Positions 8,301 through 14,592 of a stretch of 16,682 nucleotides of DNA are shown here, one piece after another (within the stretch, counting starts at the first letter, position 1; each line of letters opens with the position of its first letter). The stretch is taken from positions 1 to 16,682 of the forward strand of contig JAHLWT010000015.1 of assembly GCA_019057775.1 (NCBI GenBank). The letters run 5' to 3'. The DNA is from Promethearchaeota archaeon (lineage in GTDB: Archaea > Asgardarchaeota > Lokiarchaeia > Sigynarchaeales > SOKP01). The translations under genes were made by a program, and so were the position numbers. Below the pieces are notes generated by a model. The model was not told where the DNA came from, ran no database searches, and saw only the letters and a list, made by a program, of their open reading frames with translations.

Positions 8301-8942
8301 TATTCGTGAGAAATATTCTTCTGCTAATCTATGTGCCACGTTTACTTGATGGGGCATTATAGATAACCGAGAATTAGTAATACATTTTACTCTATAAGAA
8401 GTGTAATAAGAATGAAAGAGGTTTGCCCAATATTTTATTAGAAAATTCTTAGATGGATGGAAATTATGTTTTTCAATTAGTGTTTCAATCGGAGTTTCAT
8501 ATTTAGAGGAGATTTCAGATTCATAAAGTTGAATTACTCTTCCATCACTTTTCAAAAATTCATAGGATATCATCCCATCTTTAATTAAAAAATCCTTAGA
8601 GTTAATATATCCATTGCCTTGCGTAGTAATTAACTCGTCATTTATTTCATAAATGTAATGAATTAGATCTACGGGGTTAATAATTTTAGTGACATTATCT
8701 TTAAAGAAAACTTTATGAGTTATAAAAAAGCCAGTATCCTCCTCATCTAGAGATTTTGATCTCGGCACTTCAATTTTTCTTATTATACGCCCTATCCCTA
8801 AATCAAGATTTAACCTATATATAACTAAATTTCCCACATTAAATGTTTGACCTTGACAATAAATGTTAAAACATTTTGAAAATCGTGACGCTAAAATTTT
8901 TCCACAGAAAGGACAAATATACTCCAGAGGATTTAAATCCAT
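5328..8942 (-). CDS. SNF2/RapA-type ATP-dependent helicase
   Basis: A 1204-residue superfamily 2 DNA translocase. The order is: an N-terminal zinc finger (C10, C13, C24, C29); Walker A DEVGLGKT at 218-225; the VPASLVIQW block at 248-256; DEAH at 328-331; TATPLQ at 368-373; IIFTQF at 656-661; motif V STEIGGEGRN at 711-720; and the arginine-finger motif QRIGRLDRIGQ at 741-751. Residues about 1040-1190 form a long, Lys/Glu-rich coiled coil. The spacing and the TEIGGEG/LPWNPMKLEQRIGR signature match the RapA/HepA branch, which includes the DrmD helicase of DISARM and many stand-alone archaeal proteins. No methylase, DrmA/B/C or nuclease domain is present in or beside it, so a specific defence role is only suggested by the adjacent toxin-antitoxin pair. 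The ATG at 8942 is followed at once by the zinc finger, and an A/T box lies about 23-25 nt upstream. Confidence 0.93.
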   Translation of the reverse strand: MDLNPLEYICPFCGKILASRFSKCFNIYCQGQTFNVGNLVIYRLNLDLGIGRIIRKIEVPRSKSLDEEDTGFFITHKVFFKDNVTKIINPVDLIHYIYEINDELITTQGNGYINSKDFLIKDGMISYEFLKSDGRVIQLYESEISSKYETPIETLIEKHNFHPSKNFLIKYWANLFHSYYTSYRVKCITNSRLSIMPHQVNVAHRLAEEYFSRIILADEVGLGKTIEAGIYIKEMMARNLAERIIIIVPASLVIQWKWEMENKFNINFTIYDGKKIKELKRKGSYRHAEILHNPFYYDNLIICSLQFARNKKYIELLSNITWDIVIFDEAHHLRRYLTNAKTGSYRETLNYDLAKKISLNSESLLLLTATPLQLHSFELYSLIELIHPEIFKSFGDFEHFRKNKNFINLLIKNLSNVDRLNNFEVKNTIKLLKDLGYIDKRESYIQIVANLKNNDYKYDLVKKIETDHTLSKFLIRNRKKNVFTKEFITNRIVKTIIVIPTQLELEIYNEIRLYLAKIYNSSLNNKKNVGIGFVITTLQKLLTSSKFAFLKSLERRLKDIDRFKNFFLSPDVIKEENPEYYELELEEQYIDSETNGIFRNKSKKEINDETINLLNHERILKAFYDKLKKLPYDSKSDKLLELLSQIFRINPHDKVIIFTQFVDTLKFLKDIIEEQNRNYNVELFYGGLDKTQKDEAVEKFRSSSQLGILLSTEIGGEGRNFQFCRMLINYDLPWNPMKLEQRIGRLDRIGQKSREIYIYNFFMEGTVETDVIHALIKRINLFEESIGVLEPIIGRIEKDFKNVLFAEDDAKKRTKLNEFYRTLDEEIRKAKEIEMQLDDLMIDKKSFQMEGLITSLASFIDVKLTHNELYLLLCYFFDINDHFYGVIESVESQTEIIEKTTNEPKFQSKIRIHDPLLHKLKYPILNEYEGTFNLDLARNKEDIDFFALGHPLIDNILNFCINDEFLGNVSLLNLNREFVSPYLGDPSVGVKDLYLFIFSVKFQGYIIENQISAIIVDQNGNTFEKLTEFILDIKNFDKIYQFSNKFEEIKLDSKLINHIQQKAKEIIKSKTNLWKQEIKALNDKIYTQEKKKKERIFAHNRKILQYKIEILKQKLERKESQRPSEKQLRNIKYLTDQAKKQERMNKIEKLKEEINFLKKDIRLIEKKLDDLSFRFEDRKNEMIRRNRSKYYTNIISFALIKLGE

Positions 8943-9008
8943 TATATTTTTATTGTATTTAATATAAAAACAAGTAAAAATTTTCGTATTTTTATAATAA
9001 AACAGGTA

Positions 9009-9057
9009 TTCTCTATAGCTTCCAGTTGTTGAATTGGTAAGATATCTTCTTAAATGA
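9009..9057 (-). pseudogene. Remnant of a second SNF2 helicase copy
   Basis: This stretch matches 7902-7950 of the helicase gene at 43 of 49 aligned positions, in the same orientation. Read on the minus strand it encodes NHLRRYLTNSTTGSYREYL, against HHLRRYLTNAKTGSYRETL just after the DEAH motif of the intact gene. The mismatches cluster in the middle and at codon-neutral places, so it looks like a piece of a diverged paralogue and not a recent copy. Nothing else of the helicase is recognisable in the 150-bp gap (8943-9092), which otherwise is AT-rich spacer carrying the helicase promoter. Confidence 0.6.
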
Positions 9058-9092
9058 TTATTTCAGATAGGTAAAATCAGTTGTTATTAAAT

Positions 9093-9617
9093 CTAATATT
9101 TATTTTGAATTTTTTCAATTTCTTTAAGTATTTTTGAAAATAAGGCAGAGGATATCCTGAATGTAGTATTTTCTACGAGTATGTGAAGAAAATTTTTGCA
9201 TTTTTCTCCCGTAATGAATTTTGAATTTAAAGATTTAATGAGGATACCAATAGTACCCGTAACTTTTAAATCTAATGTTCTAGCAATCTCTCGTGCTGCG
9301 AGATCATCAATAATTATAACAATCTCATCAGAATTATCCTGTAATTCCTTTGCTAGGGCAATAATAGACGCTTCTCCGGTATGAATATTTAATTCCTTTA
9401 ATCTATTAACAAGTTGTTGATTGGTCGGTTCTTTTAAAGAAAGCCAGTTTGAAAAAGATTCTTTTAAAACGGTAAATTCAGGCGCGTTATCATTGCTTAG
9501 TACCTCTTTTTTGACGATTAACGTAGTATAACATTCATTAAAGAGTTTTGGAAGTAAGGATAGCGCGCCAATTTTGCCTAGATATATCAATGGCGAAGCA
9601 TTTATGATTCCGATCAT
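9093..9617 (-). CDS. DUF3368 PIN-like toxin of a UPF0175/DUF3368 pair
   Basis: A 174-residue protein of the DUF3368 family, PIN-domain-like predicted ribonucleases. Family marks are INASPLIYLGKIG (5-17) with Asn6 where many PIN proteins have the first Asp, E38 in VKKEVLS, GEASIIALA (81-89) with E82, IIDDLAAREIA (102-112) with D104/D105, and GTIGIL (121-126). These acidic residues would form the metal site for RNA cleavage. The gene starts 11 bp after the UPF0175 stop, with AAGG in that gap as SD, so the two are co-transcribed and probably translationally coupled, the usual arrangement of this predicted toxin-antitoxin pair. It has its full usual length and no sign of decay. RNA target unknown; nuclease activity is inferred from fold membership. 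Confidence 0.85.
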   Translation of the reverse strand: MIGIINASPLIYLGKIGALSLLPKLFNECYTTLIVKKEVLSNDNAPEFTVLKESFSNWLSLKEPTNQQLVNRLKELNIHTGEASIIALAKELQDNSDEIVIIIDDLAAREIARTLDLKVTGTIGILIKSLNSKFITGEKCKNFLHILVENTTFRISSALFSKILKEIEKIQNKY

Positions 9618-9628
9618 TATCCTTGTAT

Positions 9629-9928
9629 TTAATCTAATGCATATTTAATATCTTCCATAATAGTTTGTTCGTCGTACCCCGTTACATTCCGTTTTTTTAA
9701 TTCTTCCATCATCTTTCTCAGCGAGACTCCAGCTATCTCCGCAGCCTTCCATGCACTGGTGTTTTTTTCTCCAACTTGTCTACAGAGAACCTCAAATATC
9801 TCTTCGGTAAGAGACTTTTCTAATAATTGACGGATGTAGGATGATTTATCTTTTTTTTTTAATATAGCCATTAAGAAGCTTAACTTTTGCTCAAGATCAT
9901 CATCTATTCTAACTGAAAGAATTTTCAT
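9629..9928 (-). CDS. UPF0175 family antitoxin
   Basis: A 99-residue protein. Residues 1-45 look like a ribbon-helix-helix DNA-binding segment (MKILSVRIDDDLEQKLSFL, then SSYIRQLLEKSL). Residues 58-82 match the UPF0175 helix-turn-helix block, with SAWKAAEIAGVSLRKMMEEL. UPF0175 proteins are the standard partners of DUF3368 PIN-like proteins and are taken to be the antitoxin and operon repressor. It is the first gene of the pair, has its own promoter with a palindrome, and ends 11 bp before the toxin. The ATG at 9928 is the only start that keeps the ribbon strand. Role as antitoxin is inferred from family and order. Confidence 0.85.
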   Translation of the reverse strand: MKILSVRIDDDLEQKLSFLMAILKKKDKSSYIRQLLEKSLTEEIFEVLCRQVGEKNTSAWKAAEIAGVSLRKMMEELKKRNVTGYDEQTIMEDIKYALD

Positions 9929-9940
9929 GATAATTCACAT

Positions 9941-9970
9941 GTATACTAGAACATACCTTGTATAAATATA
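9941..9970 (-). promoter_or_regulatory. TATA box and possible operator of the toxin-antitoxin operon
   Basis: On the minus strand, a TATATTTATA box (9961-9970) is preceded by a purine-rich BRE-like stretch (AAAGAAGAAG) and predicts a start site near 9940, giving a leader of about 12 nt. Directly between the TATA box and that site lies a dyad with arms GTAT/ATAC (9941-9956), 10 of 16 positions symmetric. A repressor bound there would block initiation, as expected for antitoxin autoregulation. Confidence 0.5.
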
Positions 9971-10067
9971 CTTCTTCTTTTCTGGCACAAAATTTACATT
10001 TTAAAAAAGTATATTATTCAATATTTAAGAAGTGAAATAAAATGAAAACAATAAAACGGGTATAAAA

Positions 10068-10934
10068 ATGTCTGAACTAGGAATAGAACCAACCTATGTA
10101 GGAAAAAATGATCAACTTGTATTTATCGTGCCTAAGGAGCTTTTTACTATGAATCTAGGGCCAGCTGAAACTTTAGATCGCGAAACCGCAAAGCTATTTA
10201 GCAAGTATCTAAGAGGAACGTTTAAAGGGTTTCAACTTGCACGAAAATCAAAGTATGGAAATGAAAATAATAAAAAAACTGTAGTGCCAGATGGTTTTTG
10301 GGAAGACTTTGAAGAAAGAGCAAAGGAACTTGATGTTGATTTTATATCATATACTCCTGTGAATGAAAATTATATATTCAAAGATTTGAAAGTCTTTGGA
10401 AAAAATGTTATTGTACTAGGAATGGAAATGAAATGGGATAAAATCAAGACCGCTCCCGGGGCTATATGTGAAATTGAAGTTTTTAGAGTGTATAAAGTAT
10501 TAGGCGATGTTACAATTCAATTAACAGAATATTTAAAAGATCAGGGTTATAAATGTGAAGCACATCATCCATTTGGAGGAAAACTTTTATATGGTCCTCA
10601 TGTTATGGCAGCAAATCTTGGAACATTGGGGAGAAATGGGCTTATAATAACCCCTGAATTTGGTCCACGTCAGAGGTGGAGTATTATTACAACAGATGCT
10701 GAAATACCCAGTGCCCCTGAAAAGGATTTCCAGGATTTAAAAGATTATTGTGAGAGCTGTGGTTCTTGTGTAAAAAATTGTAAGGGAGGAGCGGTGTATA
10801 AAGTACCAATACAAAAAGGTTCAGGAATTACAACTCACATCAATCGTTCAAAATGTATACAAAGTATTTTAACTAATAATTATTGCAGTTATTGTCTTAG
10901 AATTTGCCCTAAAGGTCATCCAAAAAATGACTAA
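10068..10934 (+). CDS. QueG/RdhA-like 2x[4Fe-4S] reductase-family protein
   Basis: A 288-residue iron-sulfur protein related to the corrinoid-dependent reductases: reductive dehalogenase RdhA and epoxyqueuosine reductase QueG. The central part has the family block LGTLGRNGLIITPEFGPRQR (about 184-203) and TTDAEIP. The C-terminus carries two [4Fe-4S] motifs: C228-x2-C231-x2-C234-x3-C238, and C263 (KCIQSILTN, like the QueG CISYL block) with C273-x2-C276-x3-C280-Pro. There is no twin-arginine signal and no membrane anchor, so it is cytosolic. It is shorter than both RdhA and QueG: the N-terminal region is reduced, and QueG's C-terminal repeat is absent. Whether it binds a corrinoid or reduces anything is not visible from sequence. 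It stands alone, divergent from the toxin-antitoxin operon. An upstream ATG at 10042 opens only a 7-residue frame. Family placement is fairly good; reaction unknown. Confidence 0.75.
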   Translation: MSELGIEPTYVGKNDQLVFIVPKELFTMNLGPAETLDRETAKLFSKYLRGTFKGFQLARKSKYGNENNKKTVVPDGFWEDFEERAKELDVDFISYTPVNENYIFKDLKVFGKNVIVLGMEMKWDKIKTAPGAICEIEVFRVYKVLGDVTIQLTEYLKDQGYKCEAHHPFGGKLLYGPHVMAANLGTLGRNGLIITPEFGPRQRWSIITTDAEIPSAPEKDFQDLKDYCESCGSCVKNCKGGAVYKVPIQKGSGITTHINRSKCIQSILTNNYCSYCLRICPKGHPKND

Positions 10935-10940
10935 GTTAAC

Positions 10941-10947
10941 TTTTTTT
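10941..10947 (+). terminator. U-tract terminator after the Fe-S protein gene
   Basis: A run of seven T residues begins 7 nt after the stop codon, the usual form of an archaeal intrinsic terminator. A second T-rich stretch follows at about 11004-11026, before the convergent two-CW gene. Confidence 0.45.
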
Positions 10948-11043
10948 GCAAAAATCAATAAATTTACAAGAAACCAATTGTAGTAAACTCTTATAAATTA
11001 TCCTATTTTTCCCTAATTTTTTTTAATCAAAACATATATTTAT

Positions 11044-11340
11044 TCAATGGAGTTGTTCTAATAATCCTCCAGAGAGCTTGAAGTTAGCTCCTTCTTCTTT
11101 TCGAACAGTAGCATAGAATTCGCATTTAAGACAGTTTTGTTGTTTTGCAGCAAAGATACCTTGAACCTTACCACCACATAAGGTTCCTGCTATGACCCAG
11201 CAAGTTCGACCTCCATTTTTTCCATCATGAATCCCATCTAATCGAGAGTCGGTTGCTGCTGGACAAGCGCCTAATTCCTTTTCCTTGAGACCATTTGGTT
11301 CCCGACCACAATTTTTTACATCCCAACAATTTTTTTTCAT
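11044..11340 (-). CDS. Two-CW domain cysteine-rich small protein
   Basis: A 98-residue cytosolic protein with seven cysteines. C5-Trp6 begins the first CW unit (NCWDVKNCGREP, then ELGACPAATD). C47-Trp48 begins the second (GGRTCWVIAGTLCGGKVQG, then C70-x2-C73). This matches the small two-CW proteins found in anaerobic bacteria and archaea, for which no function is established; the cysteines could bind a metal or Fe-S cluster. I place the start at the ATG at 11340. A strong GGAGGT SD (11348-11353) lies 7 nt upstream, and the longer frame that begins at a TTG (11355) would start inside that SD. It is convergent with the QueG/RdhA-like gene and divergent from the large flavoprotein, so it lies in the redox region but in its own transcript. 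Confidence 0.8.
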   Translation of the reverse strand: MKKNCWDVKNCGREPNGLKEKELGACPAATDSRLDGIHDGKNGGRTCWVIAGTLCGGKVQGIFAAKQQNCLKCEFYATVRKEEGANFKLSGGLLEQLH

Positions 11341-11347
11341 TATCAAT

Positions 11348-11383
11348 ACCTCCAATTTACAGATTTGTATAGCGTATATAAAG
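11348..11383 (-). promoter_or_regulatory. TATA box and SD of the two-CW gene
   Basis: On the minus strand, CTTTATATA (11375-11383) lies about 39 nt before the ATG, predicting a start site near 11354. The leader of about 14 nt would contain the SD GGAGGT (11348-11353). This is the clearest ribosome-binding site in the window and decides the start codon. Confidence 0.55.
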
Positions 11384-11665
11384 AAAGAAAAATATTTAAA
11401 ACTGAAATAATGTAAAAGTTTATATACTAATTAGCTAATCGACAATAAGACTAATGGAAATAAGATACTTAAGATAAATTTTTCTTAAAATAGGTTTTAG
11501 GTAAAATTGTGTCATTTTTGAATCTTAAGAATGGCTCTCTCGGATGCCAATACAAATAACTAAAATGAATTTTTCACAATCAAAATATAATAATTATATT
11601 CAAATTAGAAAAATGCTTTTATAAAACAATTAACTAAGATGTAATACAATTTATATGGAAATATA
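11384..11665. other. Divergent intergenic region
   Basis: AT-rich spacer between the two-CW gene and the large flavoprotein. A TATA-like TTTATAAAA (11618-11626) lies about 44 nt before the flavoprotein ATG, with a weak GGA 7-9 nt before it. A patch near 11530-11550 is GC-richer than its surroundings, but I could not assign it to a hairpin, gene fragment or RNA. Confidence 0.35.
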
Positions 11666-14422
11666 ATGATAGTATTTAATGATAAAGAAACTAATGATAA
11701 AATTAAGAGCAAATCTTCTATTGAGACTCTTAAAAAAGTAAATACTGCGGCAAATTATTGCTATAATTGCAATCGTTGTGTTAATGTATGCCCACCAGCC
11801 TTTCTTGGTATATTTAATCCGAGAAATCTAATTACAGATTTAACTTTTTTATCTCCAGAAGAAGCTTTAGAAAACAATAATATATGGAATTGTCTTACAT
11901 GTGGTCTCTGCAGCGTATATTGTCCTATGACAAAAGAGGACATTGGTGTGAATTTCATTCAGATTATAAAAGATCTTCGTACCCTTGCTTCAGAGTATGA
12001 ACCTTTACGAGAAGAAATGTTTGAATGTCATCATAATAGAGAATATTCAAGCTTACCATATTTGATGGCTAATGATAAAATTAAGTTTACCAATAAGCTA
12101 GGCTTCTTGGAAGGAACTAATCTTAAGATTTCAGATAAAGGGGAAGTTGGTTTTTTTATAGGATGTACTCCATTCTTTACTGGTACCGCTCCATGTGTAG
12201 TTGGATGTCCCGCAGGAGTAGATGTGCAAGGATATGTGTCTTTAATTACTGAAGGAAAATTTCAAGAAGCTATTGATTTGATTAGAGAACAAAATCCATT
12301 ACCCTTTTTATGTGGAAGGATATGTACAGCACAGTGCACACTAAATTGTAACCGCCAGTTTATAGATGATCCAGTTGCCATACGAGAATTGAAAAGTTTT
12401 ATTTCAGATTGGGAGACAAATAATCCTAATTTAAGTAAGATAAAACCTGTTAACCAAACCAAAGAAAAAGTAGCAATTATCGGCGCAGGTCCGGGTGGAC
12501 TATCTGCCGCTTATTTTCTCGCTAGAATGGGATATAAGCCAACAATTTTTGAGAAAGGAGATAAAACAGGAGGTGTTGTAAGGTATGGAGTTCCCCAATA
12601 TAGATTATCAGACGATAATCTTGATCATGATGTTGATATTATAAAAAGTATGGGAGTTGAGATAGTATTCAACAAACCTTTTGGTCCTGATTTTACTCTC
12701 GAAGACCTTAAGAAAGAAGGATTTGATGCAGTTTTCATTGCCGTAGGTCTATATATCCCAAAAACTTTAAGACTGGAGGGTGAAGATTTACCCAATGTTG
12801 ATGTTGCTATAGATTTTCTTATGAAACGGAAGTATAATTACGTTGAAAATCCTCAGGAATTTAAAGGGAAGACTTTTGGTGTTATTGGTGGAGGCGCTGT
12901 TGCTGTGGATGTTGGTGAGACGGCTCTCCGATTAGGAGCTACGAAGGTAGATCTTGTCGATATTTTAACTGAGGAAGCTCTTAAAAATGTACTAAAGGAT
13001 ATCCATGACACCGAGCAGAAAGTAATGGAATATCATTTTAAAACCTCAACTACTAATATTACACAAGAACCAAATGGTAAACTAGCTCTTAATACCTATA
13101 AAATTGAATGGGGAGAACCTGACCCTCAAACAGGAAGAAGACCATTAAGCAAGGTTGAAGGTTCGGATTATAAAATTGAAGTAGATAATATTGTAATTGC
13201 CATTGGTCAGGGTTTGGATGTTGAACCGATAAATGCAGCAACAGAAAATCGATTAAAGATTGAGAGAGGAAAAATTGTTGTTGATGAAATAACCTATGAA
13301 ACAGGTATTCCGGGCGTCTTTGCTGGTGGTGATATAATATATAGTTCGCTAATGTGCGCCGTTGACGCAATAGGTGATGGGAGAGAAGCAGCATATACTA
13401 TTGATCGGTATTTCCGAGGTGTTGATTTAAAGGAAGGAAGACTCAGAAAGAAAGGTTTTAAGCGATCTCCAATACCAAAAAAGCAAATAGATAACCAATC
13501 TTGTGTAGATATGTCTTTTATGCCAGGTGAACAACGACTTTCTTGTTTTGACGAGATCGAATTAGGATATTCTGAGGAAGAAGCAAAAAGGGAAGCAGAT
13601 AGATGCTTAAATTGCAATAGTTGCTGTAGTTATGATCAAATTCTTGAAGATTATGTTGATGATGGCTCTGGTGTTATGATTAGTAATTATGGAGATCAAG
13701 GAAATAGATCCTCCCAAAACGCAATAGATTATCTAGAAATCCCGAAAGCAGTTATAGGCATTTTAAATCAGAATGATATTAAACCAGTCGCGTTAGCAAA
13801 TGAAAAATGCTGCGGGCATGATCTCCTATGGCAGGGTGATATTGAATCATTCGAAAAATTAGCAAAGTATAATATGAAGTTATTTAAAGAAGCTGGAGTT
13901 AAAACTCTAATATTTAACTGCGCTGAAGGATATTATACGTGGAAAACTGATTATAAAAAATTATTTAAGGACCCAGAAGATTTTGGATTTGAAATATACC
14001 ACATCTCAGAATACATATTAAAAGAAAAGCTTTTAGAGACTATGATGATCCCAAATCAAGAAAAGGTAAAAGTTACTTATCATGATCCCTGTAGACTTGG
14101 GAGAATGAGTGATGTTTTTGACGCTCCACGTGAAGTATTAAAGCAAATCCCATTCATTGAATTAACGGAAATGGAAAATAATAGACAGGATGCAGATTGT
14201 TGTGGTGTTTCAGCCTATATTTCTTGCAGTGAAGAATCAAAACAACTACAAGAGAAGCGAATTAATGAAGCGATTGCTACTGGTGCTGATTATTTAATCA
14301 CTGCGTGCCCAAAATGCCTTGCACATTTGAACTGCTACCTGAATGAACATAAGGAATTAAAAAATCAAATCAAGATTCTGGACTTTGTAAGCTTTATAGG
14401 AAAACAACTCTTTTTAATTTAA
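11666..14422 (+). CDS. HdrC-HdrD-like protein with GltD-type FAD/NAD module inserted
   Basis: A 918-residue soluble redox protein with a nested architecture. Residues 28-90 are an HdrC-like pair of [4Fe-4S] motifs (C32, C35, C38, C42 and C76, C79, C82, C86). GEVGFFIGCTPFF (159-171) is the opening of a CCG (HdrD/GlcF-type) domain. It is interrupted by a full GltD-type unit: an Fe-S domain with C177, C181, C216, C220, C224 and C228; FAD motif GAGPGG (273-278); NAD motif GVIGGGAVAVDVG (405-417); and GVFAGGD (550-556). C647 and C650 follow. The CCG domain resumes at about 656 with CCG (715-717) and C752, where the expected last Cys is Gly755. The second CCG domain is complete (C809, C845/C846, C881/C884). 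It should move electrons between Fe-S clusters, FAD, a pyridine nucleotide and perhaps a disulfide. The NAD domain lacks the Arg pair typical of NADPH-binding GltD. Its neighbour in the same direction is the AOR. Confidence 0.88.
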   Translation: MIVFNDKETNDKIKSKSSIETLKKVNTAANYCYNCNRCVNVCPPAFLGIFNPRNLITDLTFLSPEEALENNNIWNCLTCGLCSVYCPMTKEDIGVNFIQIIKDLRTLASEYEPLREEMFECHHNREYSSLPYLMANDKIKFTNKLGFLEGTNLKISDKGEVGFFIGCTPFFTGTAPCVVGCPAGVDVQGYVSLITEGKFQEAIDLIREQNPLPFLCGRICTAQCTLNCNRQFIDDPVAIRELKSFISDWETNNPNLSKIKPVNQTKEKVAIIGAGPGGLSAAYFLARMGYKPTIFEKGDKTGGVVRYGVPQYRLSDDNLDHDVDIIKSMGVEIVFNKPFGPDFTLEDLKKEGFDAVFIAVGLYIPKTLRLEGEDLPNVDVAIDFLMKRKYNYVENPQEFKGKTFGVIGGGAVAVDVGETALRLGATKVDLVDILTEEALKNVLKDIHDTEQKVMEYHFKTSTTNITQEPNGKLALNTYKIEWGEPDPQTGRRPLSKVEGSDYKIEVDNIVIAIGQGLDVEPINAATENRLKIERGKIVVDEITYETGIPGVFAGGDIIYSSLMCAVDAIGDGREAAYTIDRYFRGVDLKEGRLRKKGFKRSPIPKKQIDNQSCVDMSFMPGEQRLSCFDEIELGYSEEEAKREADRCLNCNSCCSYDQILEDYVDDGSGVMISNYGDQGNRSSQNAIDYLEIPKAVIGILNQNDIKPVALANEKCCGHDLLWQGDIESFEKLAKYNMKLFKEAGVKTLIFNCAEGYYTWKTDYKKLFKDPEDFGFEIYHISEYILKEKLLETMMIPNQEKVKVTYHDPCRLGRMSDVFDAPREVLKQIPFIELTEMENNRQDADCCGVSAYISCSEESKQLQEKRINEAIATGADYLITACPKCLAHLNCYLNEHKELKNQIKILDFVSFIGKQLFLI

Positions 14423-14438
14423 TTTTATAATAAGTATC

Positions 14439-14458
14439 TTTTTTATATTCTTTTATTT
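14439..14458 (+). terminator. T-rich terminator after the flavoprotein gene
   Basis: A T6 run (14439-14444) followed by further T tracts lies 17-36 nt after the stop codon, consistent with an archaeal U-tract terminator. No hairpin is seen. Confidence 0.35.
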
Positions 14459-14592
14459 CAAACTCATCACATTACTTTTTAATAAATTACCACTAAATTT
14501 TTTCGTTAGCAATCGTGCAAAAACGAAGAAAATTAGAAATAAACAAATTTAAAACTTAAAAATTTATACTTTTTTTTACTTATTAATAATTT

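Noticed and set aside
5328..8942. Complete DISARM system
   Set aside because: The helicase is DrmD-like, but no methyltransferase, DrmA, DrmB or phospholipase-D-type DrmC gene is present in the window.
7902..9057. Insertion sequence or direct repeat ends of a mobile element
   Set aside because: The two similar 49-bp stretches encode the same helicase segment and differ at six positions. No transposase or terminal inverted repeat is seen, so a paralogue relic is the better reading.
13089..13617. Two minus-strand frames inside the large flavoprotein
   Set aside because: They lie wholly within conserved GltD-type coding sequence, with shadow-frame composition (poly His/Gln/Ser).
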